NCBI RefSeq assembly: GCF_032401055.1
Contig: NZ_CP135529.1
Coordinates: 434,001 to 498,000 of the forward strand
Reading direction: 5' to 3'
Length of the DNA: 64,000 nucleotides
Origin: Tardiphaga sp. 709
Lineage (GTDB): Bacteria > Pseudomonadota > Alphaproteobacteria > Rhizobiales > Xanthobacteraceae
Shown: one piece after another, positions 7,951 through 16,021 of the stretch
Layout of the letters: every line of letters starts with the position of its first letter
Numbering within the stretch: the stretch's first letter is position 1
Translations under genes and position numbers: made by a program
Notes under the pieces: model-generated
The model's input: only the letters and a program-made list of their open reading frames with translations
Told to the model about the DNA's origin: nothing
The model's database searches: none

Positions 7951-8598
7951 GTGTCACAGACTCCCACTCCATCCCTGCAGATCTGGGGCCGCGCCAATTC
8001 GGTCAATGTGCAAAAGGTTCTGTGGTGCTGCCATGAACTCGACGTCGCCTATGAGCGCATCGATGCCGGCATGCAATTTGGCCGTAACAGCGAGGCCGAC
8101 TATCTGGCGATGAATCCCAACGGCCGCGTGCCCACCTTGGTGCAAGGCGATTTCGTGCTGTGGGAATCCAATTCCATCATGCGCTATGTCGCCCTGGCCT
8201 ATGGCGCTACATCGCGCCTCTACCCATCCACGCCAAAGGTGCGCGCCGGGATGGAACGTTGGCTCGACTGGACACTGACGACACTGCAGCCGGCCGAGCG
8301 CCCGTTGTTCTGGGGACTGGTGCGGACGCCCGTCGCCGACCGCGACATGGCCGCGCTGCAGAAGGCTGCGGACGCCAATGCGGCACTGTGGGAGATGGTC
8401 GACCGGCAACTTTCCCATCAGACCTGGATGGAAGGCGACGATTTCAGCCTCGCCGATATCGCCATCGGTTGCTACGCACGGCGCTGGTTCGGTGTCGTGG
8501 GTGTCACGCGCCCTGCACTTCCGCATCTGCAACGCTGGTATCAGGTGATCTCGGCACGGCCGGGCTTCCAGACCTATGTCGCGCCGCCCCTCTCCTGA
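7951..8598 (+). CDS. Glutathione S-transferase
   Basis: 215 residues, GTG start. N-terminal thioredoxin-like domain (LQIWGRANSVNVQKVLWCCH), the cis-Pro region GRVPTLVQGD, the glutathione-binding WESNSIMRYV (E-S motif), then the all-helical C-terminal domain with the N-capping motif FSLADIAIGCYARRW. Conjugates glutathione to electrophiles; substrate not predictable. The usual N-terminal catalytic Ser/Cys is replaced by Asn-Ser around residues 16-17. Confidence 0.92.
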   Translation: MSQTPTPSLQIWGRANSVNVQKVLWCCHELDVAYERIDAGMQFGRNSEADYLAMNPNGRVPTLVQGDFVLWESNSIMRYVALAYGATSRLYPSTPKVRAGMERWLDWTLTTLQPAERPLFWGLVRTPVADRDMAALQKAADANAALWEMVDRQLSHQTWMEGDDFSLADIAIGCYARRWFGVVGVTRPALPHLQRWYQVISARPGFQTYVAPPLS

Positions 8599-8619
8599 AC
8601 GCAGGCGTTCGTTCGAACG

Positions 8620-8772
8620 TTAGTTCAGCGAACGTTCAAGCAGCAGGATGCCCATGATCACCACCAGCGTGATCGCGGCCACGACCAGGCGCATGGTCCA
8701 GTTCATGCCGCGGCCGATCCACCACAGCAGCGCGCAGCCCATCAATACGGGAATGACGATATCGGGGCGCAC
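8620..8772 (-). CDS. Small two-helix membrane protein
   Basis: 50 residues from a GTG 12 bases after the PilZ stop: two hydrophobic helices (IVIPVLMGCALLWWIGR and MRLVVAAITLVVIMGILLL). Position right behind the PilZ gene suggests co-transcription. Start codon uncertain. Confidence 0.5.
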   Translation of the reverse strand: MRPDIVIPVLMGCALLWWIGRGMNWTMRLVVAAITLVVIMGILLLERSLN

Positions 8773-8784
8773 GATCGTGGGGCC

Positions 8785-9039
8785 CTACGCGATGAAGCGA
8801 ACGCCCAGCGTCTTGCCGCGGCGCCAGACCACTTCACACATACGCCCGGTGCGTGCGTCGCGCGAGAAGGCCAGCTTCATCTTGTTGGGGACCGACGTGG
8901 GATCGTCGACGACGACCTTCGCGCCGGAGGTCGAGAGATCCAGCACATTGCATTGCCGGGCCGCGAATCCACCGTCCAGCGTGATCCATGCGGCCTGGTG
9001 TACGGACCGGCGTGTGTCGCGTTTTTTCGTCACTGCCAT
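8785..9039 (-). CDS. PilZ domain protein
   Basis: 84 residues, a single PilZ domain. It carries both c-di-GMP binding elements: RDTRR near residue 8 and the D-x-S-x-x-G motif in LDLSTSGAKV. Probably a c-di-GMP receptor acting by protein-protein contact; the target is unknown. Confidence 0.88.
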   Translation of the reverse strand: MAVTKKRDTRRSVHQAAWITLDGGFAARQCNVLDLSTSGAKVVVDDPTSVPNKMKLAFSRDARTGRMCEVVWRRGKTLGVRFIA

Positions 9040-9368
9040 CGCATCACTCCACGCCCCCGGGAGAGAGCCTTAAGCCTGCATGCTTTAAGAACCGTTGAGA
9101 GGTGCAGAAGAGTTCGAAATGTCCTGTGCACAAGGTCCGTGCGCCGCGCATGGGGATCATCCACCTGATCCCTCACCGCCCACTTGCCGACCCGAACAAA
9201 CGTCACTATACGTTCGGCCGCTGGCACCAAACTGATTTGCTTTCGGTCGGTGCCGCCCGCGATAGATCAGCCCTAAAGCTTTGATGTTGCGGCGATTTTA
9301 GAAATAGCCGTGCAGAACCGCGGTATCCTTGGCCTGATTTCGGGCCGCTGGATCGGCCGGGGTTTTTT
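9040..9368. other. Intergenic region without a supported gene
   Basis: About 330 bases upstream of tRNA-Glu. Short reading frames exist on both strands but none has an RBS or a recognisable product. The last 60 bases should contain the tRNA promoter; I see no convincing box. Confidence 0.5.
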
Positions 9369-9443
9369 GCTCCCTTCGTCTATCGGTTAGGACGCCACCC
9401 TTTCACGGTGGAGAGAGCGGTTCGATTCCGCTAGGGAGCGCCA
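9369..9443 (+). tRNA. tRNA-Glu (anticodon UUC)
   Basis: Full cloverleaf: acceptor GCTCCCT/AGGGAGC, D-arm GTC/GAC with GGTTA, anticodon stem CCACC/GGTGG around CTTTCAC (anticodon TTC), T-arm GCGG-TTCGATT-CCGC, discriminator G and encoded CCA. Its 3' end is repeated at 12240-12252, marking it as an integration hot spot. Confidence 0.97.
9430..9442 (+). repeat. tRNA 3'-end repeat, left copy (att-like)
   Basis: GCTAGGGAGCGCC, part of the T-arm/acceptor 3' half of tRNA-Glu, repeated exactly at 12240-12252. Direct repeats of tRNA 3' ends flanking foreign DNA are the usual scar of tyrosine-recombinase integration. Confidence 0.65.
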
Positions 9444-9765
9444 AAGCCGCCTTCCCCCAAAAATTCTTCAATGAATTCAAAGGTGTTTTCTGCGGCCGAT
9501 CTCCGTGTTGGACGTTTTGTTGGACGTTTTTCGGGGTCGCTTTTCCGCCTCCCGTTCACCGCCTTTGCGCCCGGTCTGGGGCCTCATCGACCCCGTGACA
9601 CAGTCCCCCACGCCGTTGCTGGCCGGCGCAATGCTCCACGGCGCGTTCACAGTCTATCGTGACGGCCTCCCCGCCATCCAATGCGCCGATAAGAGGCGAA
9701 TGGTTGCACAGCTGCTAACGGCGCTACGTGTCAGAAGGCGCCCTTAAAAAGCCTAGGGATTGCAG
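9444..9765. other. Non-coding stretch collinear with 12253-12370
   Basis: No gene supported. Two further blocks here, a 15-bp block at 9505-9519 and a 19-base block at 9645-9663, recur in the same order at 12308-12322 and 12345-12363 (18/19 in the second). With the att-like repeat this makes three collinear blocks at both ends of the 2.8-kb insertion, so one side is a diverged copy of the other. Confidence 0.5.
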
Positions 9766-10578
9766 CTATTCGATCGTTGGCTGCGAAGCCATATCAACAG
9801 AATGTCGTCCGGGCCGCTGCGGGAGGATGGCGATGAGCAGAGCAATTGCAATGAGAATGACGACCGAAGCAATCGGTCGACTTATGGCGAGCCCGCCATG
9901 GCTAACCGGCTTGTCGAGAAAATCGCCGACGGTAGCCCCAAGCGGGCGAGTGAGAATGAAGGCAGCCCAGAACAGAAACACGCGCGACACCTTGCTTAGG
10001 TAGTACAGCGCAGCAAGTACGACTAGTCCCGCACCAAACAGCACAGCTCCTCCATCGTAGCCAAGTCCGGTGCCGTCAGCGATCCAATCTCCGAGAGCAG
10101 TGCCCAAGGTTTGCGAGAAAGTAATTGTGACCCAATAAAAAAGCTCAGCCTTTGGGGAAGTTACCGTGTCGACATTGACCGATCCCAAAGTCATGTACCA
10201 GGCACCTAGGGAGCAAAGGACGCAGGCCAGCAAAATAGATGAGCCGCCTACGTAGCCGATGCCCAGTGAGCGATCGAAAAAATCCGCCATCGCCGTACCG
10301 ACCGTGGTGGAAGCCACGATGGCAATCCAATAGACCCAAGCGTTAAACCTCGTGGTTGATATCTGAGCGATGACCGCCGCGACGAAAAGCGCTAGAAAAA
10401 TCGCTGTTCCGATTAAATAGCCGCCGTTTTGAGCGTTTTGATCTGCATGCAGCCAGCTCATGGTTACGGCGTCGCCGCCTGTTTCTCCCAGAGTGGTCGC
10501 AAGGATCTTGATTACCCAGAAGCCGAGCGTGACCGCAGGTACCTTGCTGAGAACGTCGTCTGCGCTCTGAAACTTCAT
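9766..10578 (-). CDS. COG4705-like membrane protein with four internal repeats
   Basis: 270 residues, about eight transmembrane helices. A repeat unit recurs four times: KILATTLGETGGD, IVASTTVGTAMADF, ITFSQTLGTALGDW and FILTRPLGATVGDF, with pattern hydrophobic-T-x-G-x-x-x-[GA]-D. Each acidic residue lies at the end of a helix, suggesting a cation-binding or transport core. Similar proteins are listed as COG4705, uncharacterised membrane-anchored protein. Lies inside the tRNA-linked insertion with no partner gene. Confidence 0.75.
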   Translation of the reverse strand: MKFQSADDVLSKVPAVTLGFWVIKILATTLGETGGDAVTMSWLHADQNAQNGGYLIGTAIFLALFVAAVIAQISTTRFNAWVYWIAIVASTTVGTAMADFFDRSLGIGYVGGSSILLACVLCSLGAWYMTLGSVNVDTVTSPKAELFYWVTITFSQTLGTALGDWIADGTGLGYDGGAVLFGAGLVVLAALYYLSKVSRVFLFWAAFILTRPLGATVGDFLDKPVSHGGLAISRPIASVVILIAIALLIAILPQRPGRHSVDMASQPTIE

Positions 10579-10850
10579 AGAATGCGCTCCTGGATACTCA
10601 CCTTTCTGGCCTGTTGTGCAACGCCTCAAACATCAGAATGTGCCGCAAGAATATCTTAGTGCGGGTGATGGGACGACGGCCGCTTTTCCATTCAAGAAGC
10701 GAGTTTCCAGTCGTGGGTAACTCCGCGCGCGCCCGCCACATCGCGCTGTTTGGGCCACCAATTTTGCTGGCCACACTAGTTAGCAACTACCGGACTCGGA
10801 AAGAGGCCAAGGCGCCTCGCATCGACCAACGCCGGTCGTGAAGCTTCGAG

Positions 10851-11102
10851 TTAAACCGCCCTTGGTGCGTCCGATACGTTGGCCGCCGTGCGGTGGGCCT
10901 TCAAATGGCTGGCGTCGATCATCAGCTGATCCGGCTTGCCGCTCCTCTCTGCGAGGGCCGCAAATCTTGTTGAACACGCAATCGGCTCCAGCCGATAAAC
11001 CGATTGTAGATCGTCTTCGACGCCGTAAGCCGCAGACGCGTGACGCCAACGCAGACCATTCCTGATGATGAAGATAATCCCGCTGACGATCCGGCGGGTC
11101 AT
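10851..11102 (-). pseudogene. IS5-family transposase remnant (N-terminal part)
   Basis: The minus strand reads RRIVSGIIFIIRNGLRWRHA, then a degenerate stretch, then KPDQLMIDASHLKAHRTAAN, both typical of IS5-family DDE transposases (the D of MIDA is catalytic). Further sequence (GQRIGRTKGGL) continues in another frame at about 10780-10890, so there is at least one frameshift. No complete ends found. Confidence 0.75.
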
Positions 11103-11198
11103 CGACGGCGGAAGCTACGACATCGGAAAATATCGTCGGCGCATCTGCGCCTCTCGCGCAGTCATTGAAGCGACCTGAAACGACACCCCACGCGCTTT

Positions 11199-11230
11199 AG
11201 TTTGCCAAATGGGAAACTTTTAGCTATAGT
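11199..11230 (+). promoter_or_regulatory. Promoter and operator of the ArsR/SRPBCC operon
   Basis: TTGCCA (11202-11207), 17-base spacer, TATAGT (11225-11230). An imperfect palindrome AGTTTGCC-AAAT-GGGAAACT (11199-11218) covers the -35 box, a natural autorepression site for the ArsR protein. The ATG lies 8 bases after the -10 box, so the transcript probably starts at or next to the start codon. Confidence 0.75.
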
Positions 11231-11237
11231 TCTCCAC

Positions 11238-11588
11238 ATGGAAAACCATCAATTATCACTTGATGCGGCCTTTCATGCCCTCGCTGACCCAACCAGACGG
11301 GCGGTCGTCAGTCGTCTTACGAAGGGCCCTGCACCGGTCAAGGAATTGGCGGAGCCCTTCGCCATGGGGCTGCCGTCCTTCATGAAACACCTTCGAGTGC
11401 TTGAGACAGACGGACTGATCCGTTCCAAAAAAGTCGGCCGGGTCCGCACCTGCTGGGTGAATACCGAGAGGCTGGAGGCCGCCGAGTCCTGGCTCTCCGA
11501 GCAACGTGCGCTTTGGCAGGGCAGGACGGACCGGCTTGCCGATTATGTTGAAACTCATATGACCGGGAGTATTGAAGATGCCGACTGA
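11238..11588 (+). CDS. ArsR-family transcriptional regulator
   Basis: 116 residues, a winged-helix ArsR/SmtB-type repressor: AFHALADPTRRAVVSRLTKG followed by LAEPFAMGLPSFMKHLRVLE (recognition helix) and DGLIRSKKVGRVRTCWV (wing). It lacks the cysteine-rich metal site of ArsR proper, like the non-metal subgroup that is regularly paired with an SRPBCC gene. It overlaps the next gene by 11 bases, so the two are translationally coupled. Confidence 0.9.
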   Translation: MENHQLSLDAAFHALADPTRRAVVSRLTKGPAPVKELAEPFAMGLPSFMKHLRVLETDGLIRSKKVGRVRTCWVNTERLEAAESWLSEQRALWQGRTDRLADYVETHMTGSIEDAD

Positions 11589-12048
11589 ACAATCCGAACT
11601 GACCATTGCGCGTTTCATCAAGGCGCCGCCAGCCATTGTCTGGAAGGCATGGAGCACGCCCGAGCACCTGGCGAAATGGTGGATACCCGCCCCCATCGAA
11701 TGCAAGGTAATCAAGCTCGACCTCCGCCCGGGTGGCGGATTTGAGACGCGAATGCGCGAGGGCGGCGGCGAATTTCAACCACATCTCGAGGGCTGTTTTC
11801 TGGAAATCGTTCCTGAAGCCCGCCTGGTTTTCACGACGGTCCTGACAGAGGGGTGGCACCCGGCTGAACCCTGGCTGGCGTTGACCGCGATCACAACGTT
11901 CGAGCCAGAAGGAAGCGGCACCCGATATTCGGCCCGCGTACTGCACAAAAATGCTGCGGACTCCCGAAAACATGAAGAGATGGGGTTCCGCGATGGCTGG
12001 GGGACCACGATCGATCAACTCGCGGCATTTGTCGAGCGATTGGGGTGA
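11578..12048 (+). CDS. SRPBCC domain protein (AHSA1-like)
   Basis: 156 residues. START/Bet v1-like fold with the AHSA1 hallmarks: IARFIKAPPAIVWKAWSTPE, HLAKWWIPAP, DLRPGGGFETRM and the C-terminal FRDGWGTTIDQLAAFVERL. Binds a hydrophobic ligand; the substrate is unknown. Pairing with an upstream ArsR repressor is the standard arrangement of this family and suggests the regulator responds to the ligand or its source. Confidence 0.9.
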   Translation: MPTEQSELTIARFIKAPPAIVWKAWSTPEHLAKWWIPAPIECKVIKLDLRPGGGFETRMREGGGEFQPHLEGCFLEIVPEARLVFTTVLTEGWHPAEPWLALTAITTFEPEGSGTRYSARVLHKNAADSRKHEEMGFRDGWGTTIDQLAAFVERLG

Positions 12049-12239
12049 ACGGGCGACGAGGTCGCGTAAAGCAAGTCAGGCCGCAAAAGTGACCCTTTGG
12101 GCCCAAAGCGGTTATCGCCGTTCTGCTCCTTGGGTCCATCAAATAGGCCAGCGAACCGGGCAGCGAGCCTAAACCCAAGGAGTGCCGTAGAGCGGGATCG
12201 CTTGGTGTCAGCTCAGTCCCAATTTCTCGTTGGCGTATT

Positions 12240-12252
12240 GCTAGGGAGCGCC
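12240..12252 (+). repeat. tRNA 3'-end repeat, right copy (att-like)
   Basis: Exact 13-bp copy of the tRNA-Glu 3' segment at 9430-9442. Bounds a 2.8-kb insertion on its right side. The 320-base gap 12049-12367 holds this repeat and the two collinear blocks described at 9444-9765, and no gene. Confidence 0.65.
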
Positions 12253-12367
12253 GGTCGCTCTAAAACATTCATCAATAATTTCAATGCTCTTGCATCGGCC
12301 AACATTGGTGTTGGACGTTTTGCAAAGACGTTTGTTCTCTTCTTGTTCACGGTCTATCGTGACCGTC

Positions 12368-12829
12368 ATGTCCCCGAAACGTCACCCCACGCCTCTGTCC
12401 GGAGGCGATCGCAAGGCTCTGAACAAGGAGCTGACGAAGGCGCGTGGGGTGACGCTGATGCTTGCTCGACAGTCGGACGAGCTACGGGCCAAAGGCGAGT
12501 CGCTGATCCGTGAAGCCGACAAACTGGCCTGCGAAAGCTGGAACGAGCGCATGTGGGCGGACGGCGAACCAATCGACCCGTCACCGACCGTCGACCAGGC
12601 CCTTAACGGCGGATTTCCGTGGCTCGAAATCGAATGCTCACGATGTCGGATCAAACGCGACGTCAGCCTAGCCGAACTCCCGCATGTCGACACGACATGC
12701 ATCCACGATCTCGCGAGCCGTCTGCGCTGCGAGCGATGCGCGAAGAGCGGCAAGCGCCCGCTAGCGACATTGCTGCAACTGGCGCATGGGCGACGGCACA
12801 CCCCGGAGGCGCCATGGTGCCGGACCTGA
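12368..12829 (+). CDS. Hypothetical protein with cysteine pairs
   Basis: 153 residues: a basic N-terminus, a coiled segment (MLARQSDELRAKGESLIREA), then two CxxC pairs (IECSRC and LRCERC) that could bind zinc. Intact-looking and proline-poor, so probably genuine. Overlaps the next start by 16 bases. Function unknown. Confidence 0.65.
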   Translation: MSPKRHPTPLSGGDRKALNKELTKARGVTLMLARQSDELRAKGESLIREADKLACESWNERMWADGEPIDPSPTVDQALNGGFPWLEIECSRCRIKRDVSLAELPHVDTTCIHDLASRLRCERCAKSGKRPLATLLQLAHGRRHTPEAPWCRT

Positions 12830-13263
12830 CACGGCGGCGCATCGATGATCGTCTGGAGACCTGGGAAATCTGGTACGGCGACGTGCAGGTCGGTACCATC
12901 GCTCAACAAGACTGGGATCCGAACCCAGAGAGGTCCGGCATCTGGAAATGGTCTTGCGGCTTTTACCCGCTCCATCGCGACCAATGTTTTAGGGGCGAAG
13001 CAACAACCTTTGAAACGGCCCACGCCGCATTTTCTGCCGCGTGGAGGATGTTCTTGCCACAACGCACGAAGGCGGAGTTCGAAGCGTGCCGCCGGCAGAA
13101 ACAGTGGACCGCCAACAAATACACGCTATGGGATGCCGGATATCGCAACAAGCTGGGTCGAGGCCCGATCCGGTGCGCATGTGGCGCGATGTTCAACCCG
13201 GGGATTCACGAAGAGACCACGGCCCATATCGAGCACATCACCGGACGCCCTCCGGGAACGTAA
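12814..13263 (+). CDS. Hypothetical protein with C-terminal zinc-ribbon-like end
   Basis: 149 residues from [20 protein letters not shown]. Residues 10-75 form an alpha/beta unit with many Trp ([19 protein letters not shown]). The end has [20 protein letters not shown], possibly a C-x-C ... H-x5-H metal site. Operon with the upstream gene (overlap) and followed after 16 bases by the SRAP gene. Confidence 0.6.
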   Translation: MVPDLTRRRIDDRLETWEIWYGDVQVGTIAQQDWDPNPERSGIWKWSCGFYPLHRDQCFRGEATTFETAHAAFSAAWRMFLPQRTKAEFEACRRQKQWTANKYTLWDAGYRNKLGRGPIRCACGAMFNPGIHEETTAHIEHITGRPPGT

Positions 13264-13279
13264 TGGACAGGAACGTTGC

Positions 13280-14011
13280 ATGTGCAATCTTTATTCGATG
13301 ACGAAGAACCAGGCCGCGATCCGCAACTTATTCAAGGTCGATCGCGACATCACCGGAAACCTGCCGCCGCTACCGGGCATCTTCCCCGACAAGCTGGCGC
13401 CGATCGTGCGAAACACTGGCGGCGAACGCCAGTTGGCGATGGTGCGATGGGGAATGCCGTCGGCTCAGAATGCTCTCCTTGAAGCAGCAAAGAAACGTGC
13501 GGCAAAGCTGGAGGCCAAGGGCAAGACCGTCGATTTCAGCGAGTTGCTCCGCATGGAGCCCGATGGTGGGGTGACGAACATCCGCAACCTGAGAAGCAAG
13601 CACTGGACCCGCTGGACCGGCATAGAGCACCGCTGCATCGTACCGTTCACATCGTTCAGCGAGTTCAACAAGGACTATGGCGGCAACGTCTGGTTCGCAC
13701 TCGACGAGAGCCGGCCGCTCGCCTGCTTCGCCGGGCTATGGAAAGACGCATGGACGTCAGTGCGCAAGGTCAAGGAAGGCGAGTCCACCAATGACCTGTT
13801 TGCCTTCCTGACCACAGACGCCAACGATTTCATGAAGCCCGTTCACAGCAAGGCGATGCCGGTCATCCTCACCAAGCCGGAGGAAGTCGAAACATGGATG
13901 CGCGCACCATGGGATGAAGCGAAGGCGCTGCAGGAGCGCCTATTGCCTGACGACGCTCTCAAAATCGTGGCAAAGGGGCCGTCGAAGTACGATGGTAAGC
14001 CTACCGACTGA
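13280..14011 (+). CDS. SRAP-domain protein (HMCES/YedK family)
   Basis: 243 residues. Starts [10 protein letters not shown]: after Met removal Cys2 would be the catalytic nucleophile that forms a thiazolidine crosslink with abasic sites in single-stranded DNA. Family core motifs are present: [19 protein letters not shown] (the Asn/Arg DNA-binding loop), [13 protein letters not shown] (active-site Glu near 130), [10 protein letters not shown] and [10 protein letters not shown] (His). The longer spacer around [14 protein letters not shown] is common in alphaproteobacterial members. Probably protects abasic sites during replication. Part of the same small accessory stretch as the ligase at 16022. 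Confidence 0.93.
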   Translation: MCNLYSMTKNQAAIRNLFKVDRDITGNLPPLPGIFPDKLAPIVRNTGGERQLAMVRWGMPSAQNALLEAAKKRAAKLEAKGKTVDFSELLRMEPDGGVTNIRNLRSKHWTRWTGIEHRCIVPFTSFSEFNKDYGGNVWFALDESRPLACFAGLWKDAWTSVRKVKEGESTNDLFAFLTTDANDFMKPVHSKAMPVILTKPEEVETWMRAPWDEAKALQERLLPDDALKIVAKGPSKYDGKPTD

Positions 14012-14143
14012 ATGCTCCGTGGCCTGGGCAGAGATATGCCGCCTACCACCCGCAGACGTGCTACGCTGATCTATCACCGCTCGACCAAGGACAACTATCG
14101 GTGCCGAGAGTCAGGTTGCTCCCGTCTTCTAAGGAGCAGAACG

Positions 14144-14332
14144 ATGCCTGATTATCGCGCATATTTCGTAGGGAATGACGGACACTTTGAAAGCGTCGAA
14201 ATCGTCCAGGCCGATTCCGATGAACAAGCCTTGAAGTTTGCAGAAAAGATCGTCGATGGTCACGACGTCGAACTATGGCACCTTGGTCGCAAGGTGGCGA
14301 TGCTCAAGCGCAAACCCCAGTCCCCACGTTGA
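14144..14332 (+). CDS. Small hypothetical protein
   Basis: 62 residues with AAGGAG upstream. A beta-alpha-beta unit (MPDYRAYFVGNDGHFESVEI, then ADSDEQALKFAEKIV) seen in many small rhizobial proteins. The ending VELWHLGRKVAML is also typical. Function unknown. Confidence 0.65.
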   Translation: MPDYRAYFVGNDGHFESVEIVQADSDEQALKFAEKIVDGHDVELWHLGRKVAMLKRKPQSPR

Positions 14333-14455
14333 ACAAAGTCTCTTCCGCCGTAAACGGGGATATGTCGGGTACCGGGCAGACGGCTTTGACTCTTCGGCTT
14401 TAGCTTGTTTCCTAGAGTGGATCGCCGGTCCACGGCAATAGTTCGAGTATCAGCC

Positions 14456-14656
14456 ATGCCGCGCACTCGAACCCTACCCTGTCCAAATTGCGGAGCCGGC
14501 GCTTATTGGATCCGATGCTCCTCCCCCGAAAATAGTTTGGTTACGCATACCTTCGAGTGCGCAAAGTGCAGCTTTATCCATGCAGTTGTTGAGCCAGATC
14601 CAGCGGTCCTGGCCGCGGGCTGGCTGAAGGGCGAGCTGCGACCTCTGGAGAAATAG
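14456..14656 (+). CDS. Zinc-ribbon protein
   Basis: 66 residues with two CxxC knuckles, CPNCGAG and CAKCSF, spaced 26 residues apart, with a helical tail. Likely zinc-binding; role unknown. Stop is 2 bases before the GTG of the next gene. Confidence 0.6.
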   Translation: MPRTRTLPCPNCGAGAYWIRCSSPENSLVTHTFECAKCSFIHAVVEPDPAVLAAGWLKGELRPLEK

Positions 14657-14658
14657 CA

Positions 14659-14886
14659 GTGATCAGGCGCCTGCTTGCGAAACCATGGCGCACGGAAGAC
14701 GTCGCCAAGTTGATAGAGCTCGGTGCCAGTGGAGCCTCCGTCTTGCGTGCCGCGGCAGCGCTCGGCCGGCCCATTGCCTCGGTAAAAAGGAAGGCTTACG
14801 ACCTTGGCATTCAATTGTCTGGCGTGCGCAAGCTGAGGGCGAAACTTCGCGAGCGGGCCGCGATCGAGGCCCCGCAGCGCCGTTAG
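14659..14886 (+). CDS. Small helix-turn-helix protein
   Basis: 75 residues, GTG start with GGAG upstream. PWRTEDVAKLIELGASGASV followed by RAAAALGRPIASVKRKAYDL fits a compact three-helix DNA-binding fold of the SANT/GcrA-like type. Co-transcribed with the zinc-ribbon gene. Could regulate neighbouring genes. Confidence 0.6.
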   Translation: MIRRLLAKPWRTEDVAKLIELGASGASVLRAAAALGRPIASVKRKAYDLGIQLSGVRKLRAKLRERAAIEAPQRR

Positions 14887-14888
14887 CG

Positions 14889-15119
14889 TCAATCATCGGA
14901 GCGAGCATGCTCTTTATGAACCGGTACCCGGACCACTTCTTGACCGCCCTCCTGGACAACTGAAACGAAGCGTTGCGGCCCGTTGTGGTTGGGCGACACG
15001 TTCACGATGTTGAAAGCGATCCCGTGCGCGTGAGCAATCGCCGCCTCGTCCGTCGCGAAATCAATGCCGCTAACATCTGGAAGCTTCGTCCCGTCCACCA
15101 AATTAAAAAAGTACCGCAT
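14889..15119 (-). CDS. DUF6894-like small protein
   Basis: 76 residues, MRYFFNLVDGTKLPDVSGID, then a helix with ATDEAAIAHAHGIA. The M-x-R-[YF]-[FY]-F-x-[LV] opening plus D-x-x-G-x-[ED]-[FL] is characteristic of the DUF6894 family of rhizobial small proteins. Function unknown. Its start overlaps the stop of the next gene upstream. Confidence 0.75.
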   Translation of the reverse strand: MRYFFNLVDGTKLPDVSGIDFATDEAAIAHAHGIAFNIVNVSPNHNGPQRFVSVVQEGGQEVVRVPVHKEHARSDD

Positions 15120-15370
15120 TACTGAGATCCTTTCTCCCGGCGGACGCCCTTGAATTTCTTGGCGACCGTCGTTTTCCTGGCAGTCTTTTTCTTTGCAGCG
15201 GCGGTCTTCGTCGGTGCTGACTTCTTGGCCTTCTTGATCGCCATAAACTCACCGGACGTCTTGTCACGCTTCGTCCAGGTGGAGGCGCCGTCCATCGTTG
15301 TCTTGGTCTGGCTGCGCTTTTTGACGGCGCCTTTACGGGCATTGTCCCCCGTCGGTTTGTTGGTGGCCAT
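15119..15370 (-). CDS. Lysine/alanine-rich basic protein
   Basis: 83 residues with an extreme Lys/Ala/Thr composition in the second half (KKAKKSAPTKTAAAKKKTAR), like histone-H1-type bacterial proteins. Probably nucleic-acid binding by charge. Operon with the DUF6894-like gene (1-base junction). Confidence 0.6.
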   Translation of the reverse strand: MATNKPTGDNARKGAVKKRSQTKTTMDGASTWTKRDKTSGEFMAIKKAKKSAPTKTAAAKKKTARKTTVAKKFKGVRREKGSQ

Positions 15371-15503
15371 TCATCTGTCTCCCGAGCACCGCAATACCGC
15401 GGCAGAGGAAGGAACGAGAATTCGATCAACAGGTTCCAGCCCGCTCGGAACGAATCACCTGTGGCTAGCTTGAATCGGCCACCAGTTGCGTTGGAGTATC
15501 AGT

Positions 15504-15839
15504 ATGCGTCAGTCCCGTTGGACACCTTCCATTGTGCCGAGCATCGGCGATCAGAATGTCTATCTCGTTCTGGACTGCTTTGAGCGATCTGGGTGCGCCT
15601 GGCGAGAGGCTGACGCTGGCAAGACCGATCTCGAGACTGTCATCCGTGACCTGATGTCTGGACAGTACAACGACCCTCAGCGTGTCATCGCCTTCAACAC
15701 CTTCGAGCATTGGGCCGACGATGTCTCGGAAGGCGTCGCTCGATCCGGCGACGCGCCGACGCAGCCCACGAAGATCTCTCATCATCCATCGAGGACTTCG
15801 TGGTGCGACACGCCGGCAGAGACCAACAGCACAATTTGA
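15504..15839 (+). pseudogene. Conserved small protein gene with 3' frameshift
   Basis: Starts MRQSRWTPSIVPSIGDQNVY and runs in a convincing frame through FNTFEHWADDVSEGVA. It then switches to low-quality sequence. The expected C-terminus, RRRADAAHEDLSSSIEDFVV, is present in the -1 frame from about 15739. A single base loss near 15735-15745 would explain this. Intact family members end in a helix followed by a short acidic tail. Function unknown. Confidence 0.6.
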
Positions 15840-15846
15840 GGTTGGC

Positions 15847-16020
15847 ATGAGTGAAGCCCGCGCAGTTCGTTATCGCCGTCTCGCCATGGTTGAGCAAGAT
15901 CCCGAGCGCGCCCGCATTCTGCGACAAATCGCAGACGAGGCCGATCGTGGCGTCTTGTGCGTATCGTCGATCCATAAGCCTGTCACAGCACAGTCGCCTT
16001 TGGTCTCTCCGGCGAACTGA
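15847..16020 (+). CDS. Small hypothetical protein
   Basis: 57 residues, MSEARAVRYRRLAMVEQDPE... a basic helix (RARILRQIADEADRGVLC). Stop lies directly before the ligase ATG, so probably same transcript. Similar small helical proteins are frequent in Bradyrhizobium. Confidence 0.55.
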   Translation: MSEARAVRYRRLAMVEQDPERARILRQIADEADRGVLCVSSIHKPVTAQSPLVSPAN

Positions 16021-16021
16021 C

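Noticed and set aside
12845-14011. Long plus-strand frame that would extend the SRAP gene N-terminally
   Set aside because: The SRAP family requires Cys directly after the initiator Met; the ATG at 13280 gives this, and the upstream part belongs to the overlapping gene at 12814-13263.
15465-15848. 127-residue minus-strand frame opposite the frameshifted small gene
   Set aside because: The plus strand has the coherent N-terminus and start; the minus frame is the mirror of it.
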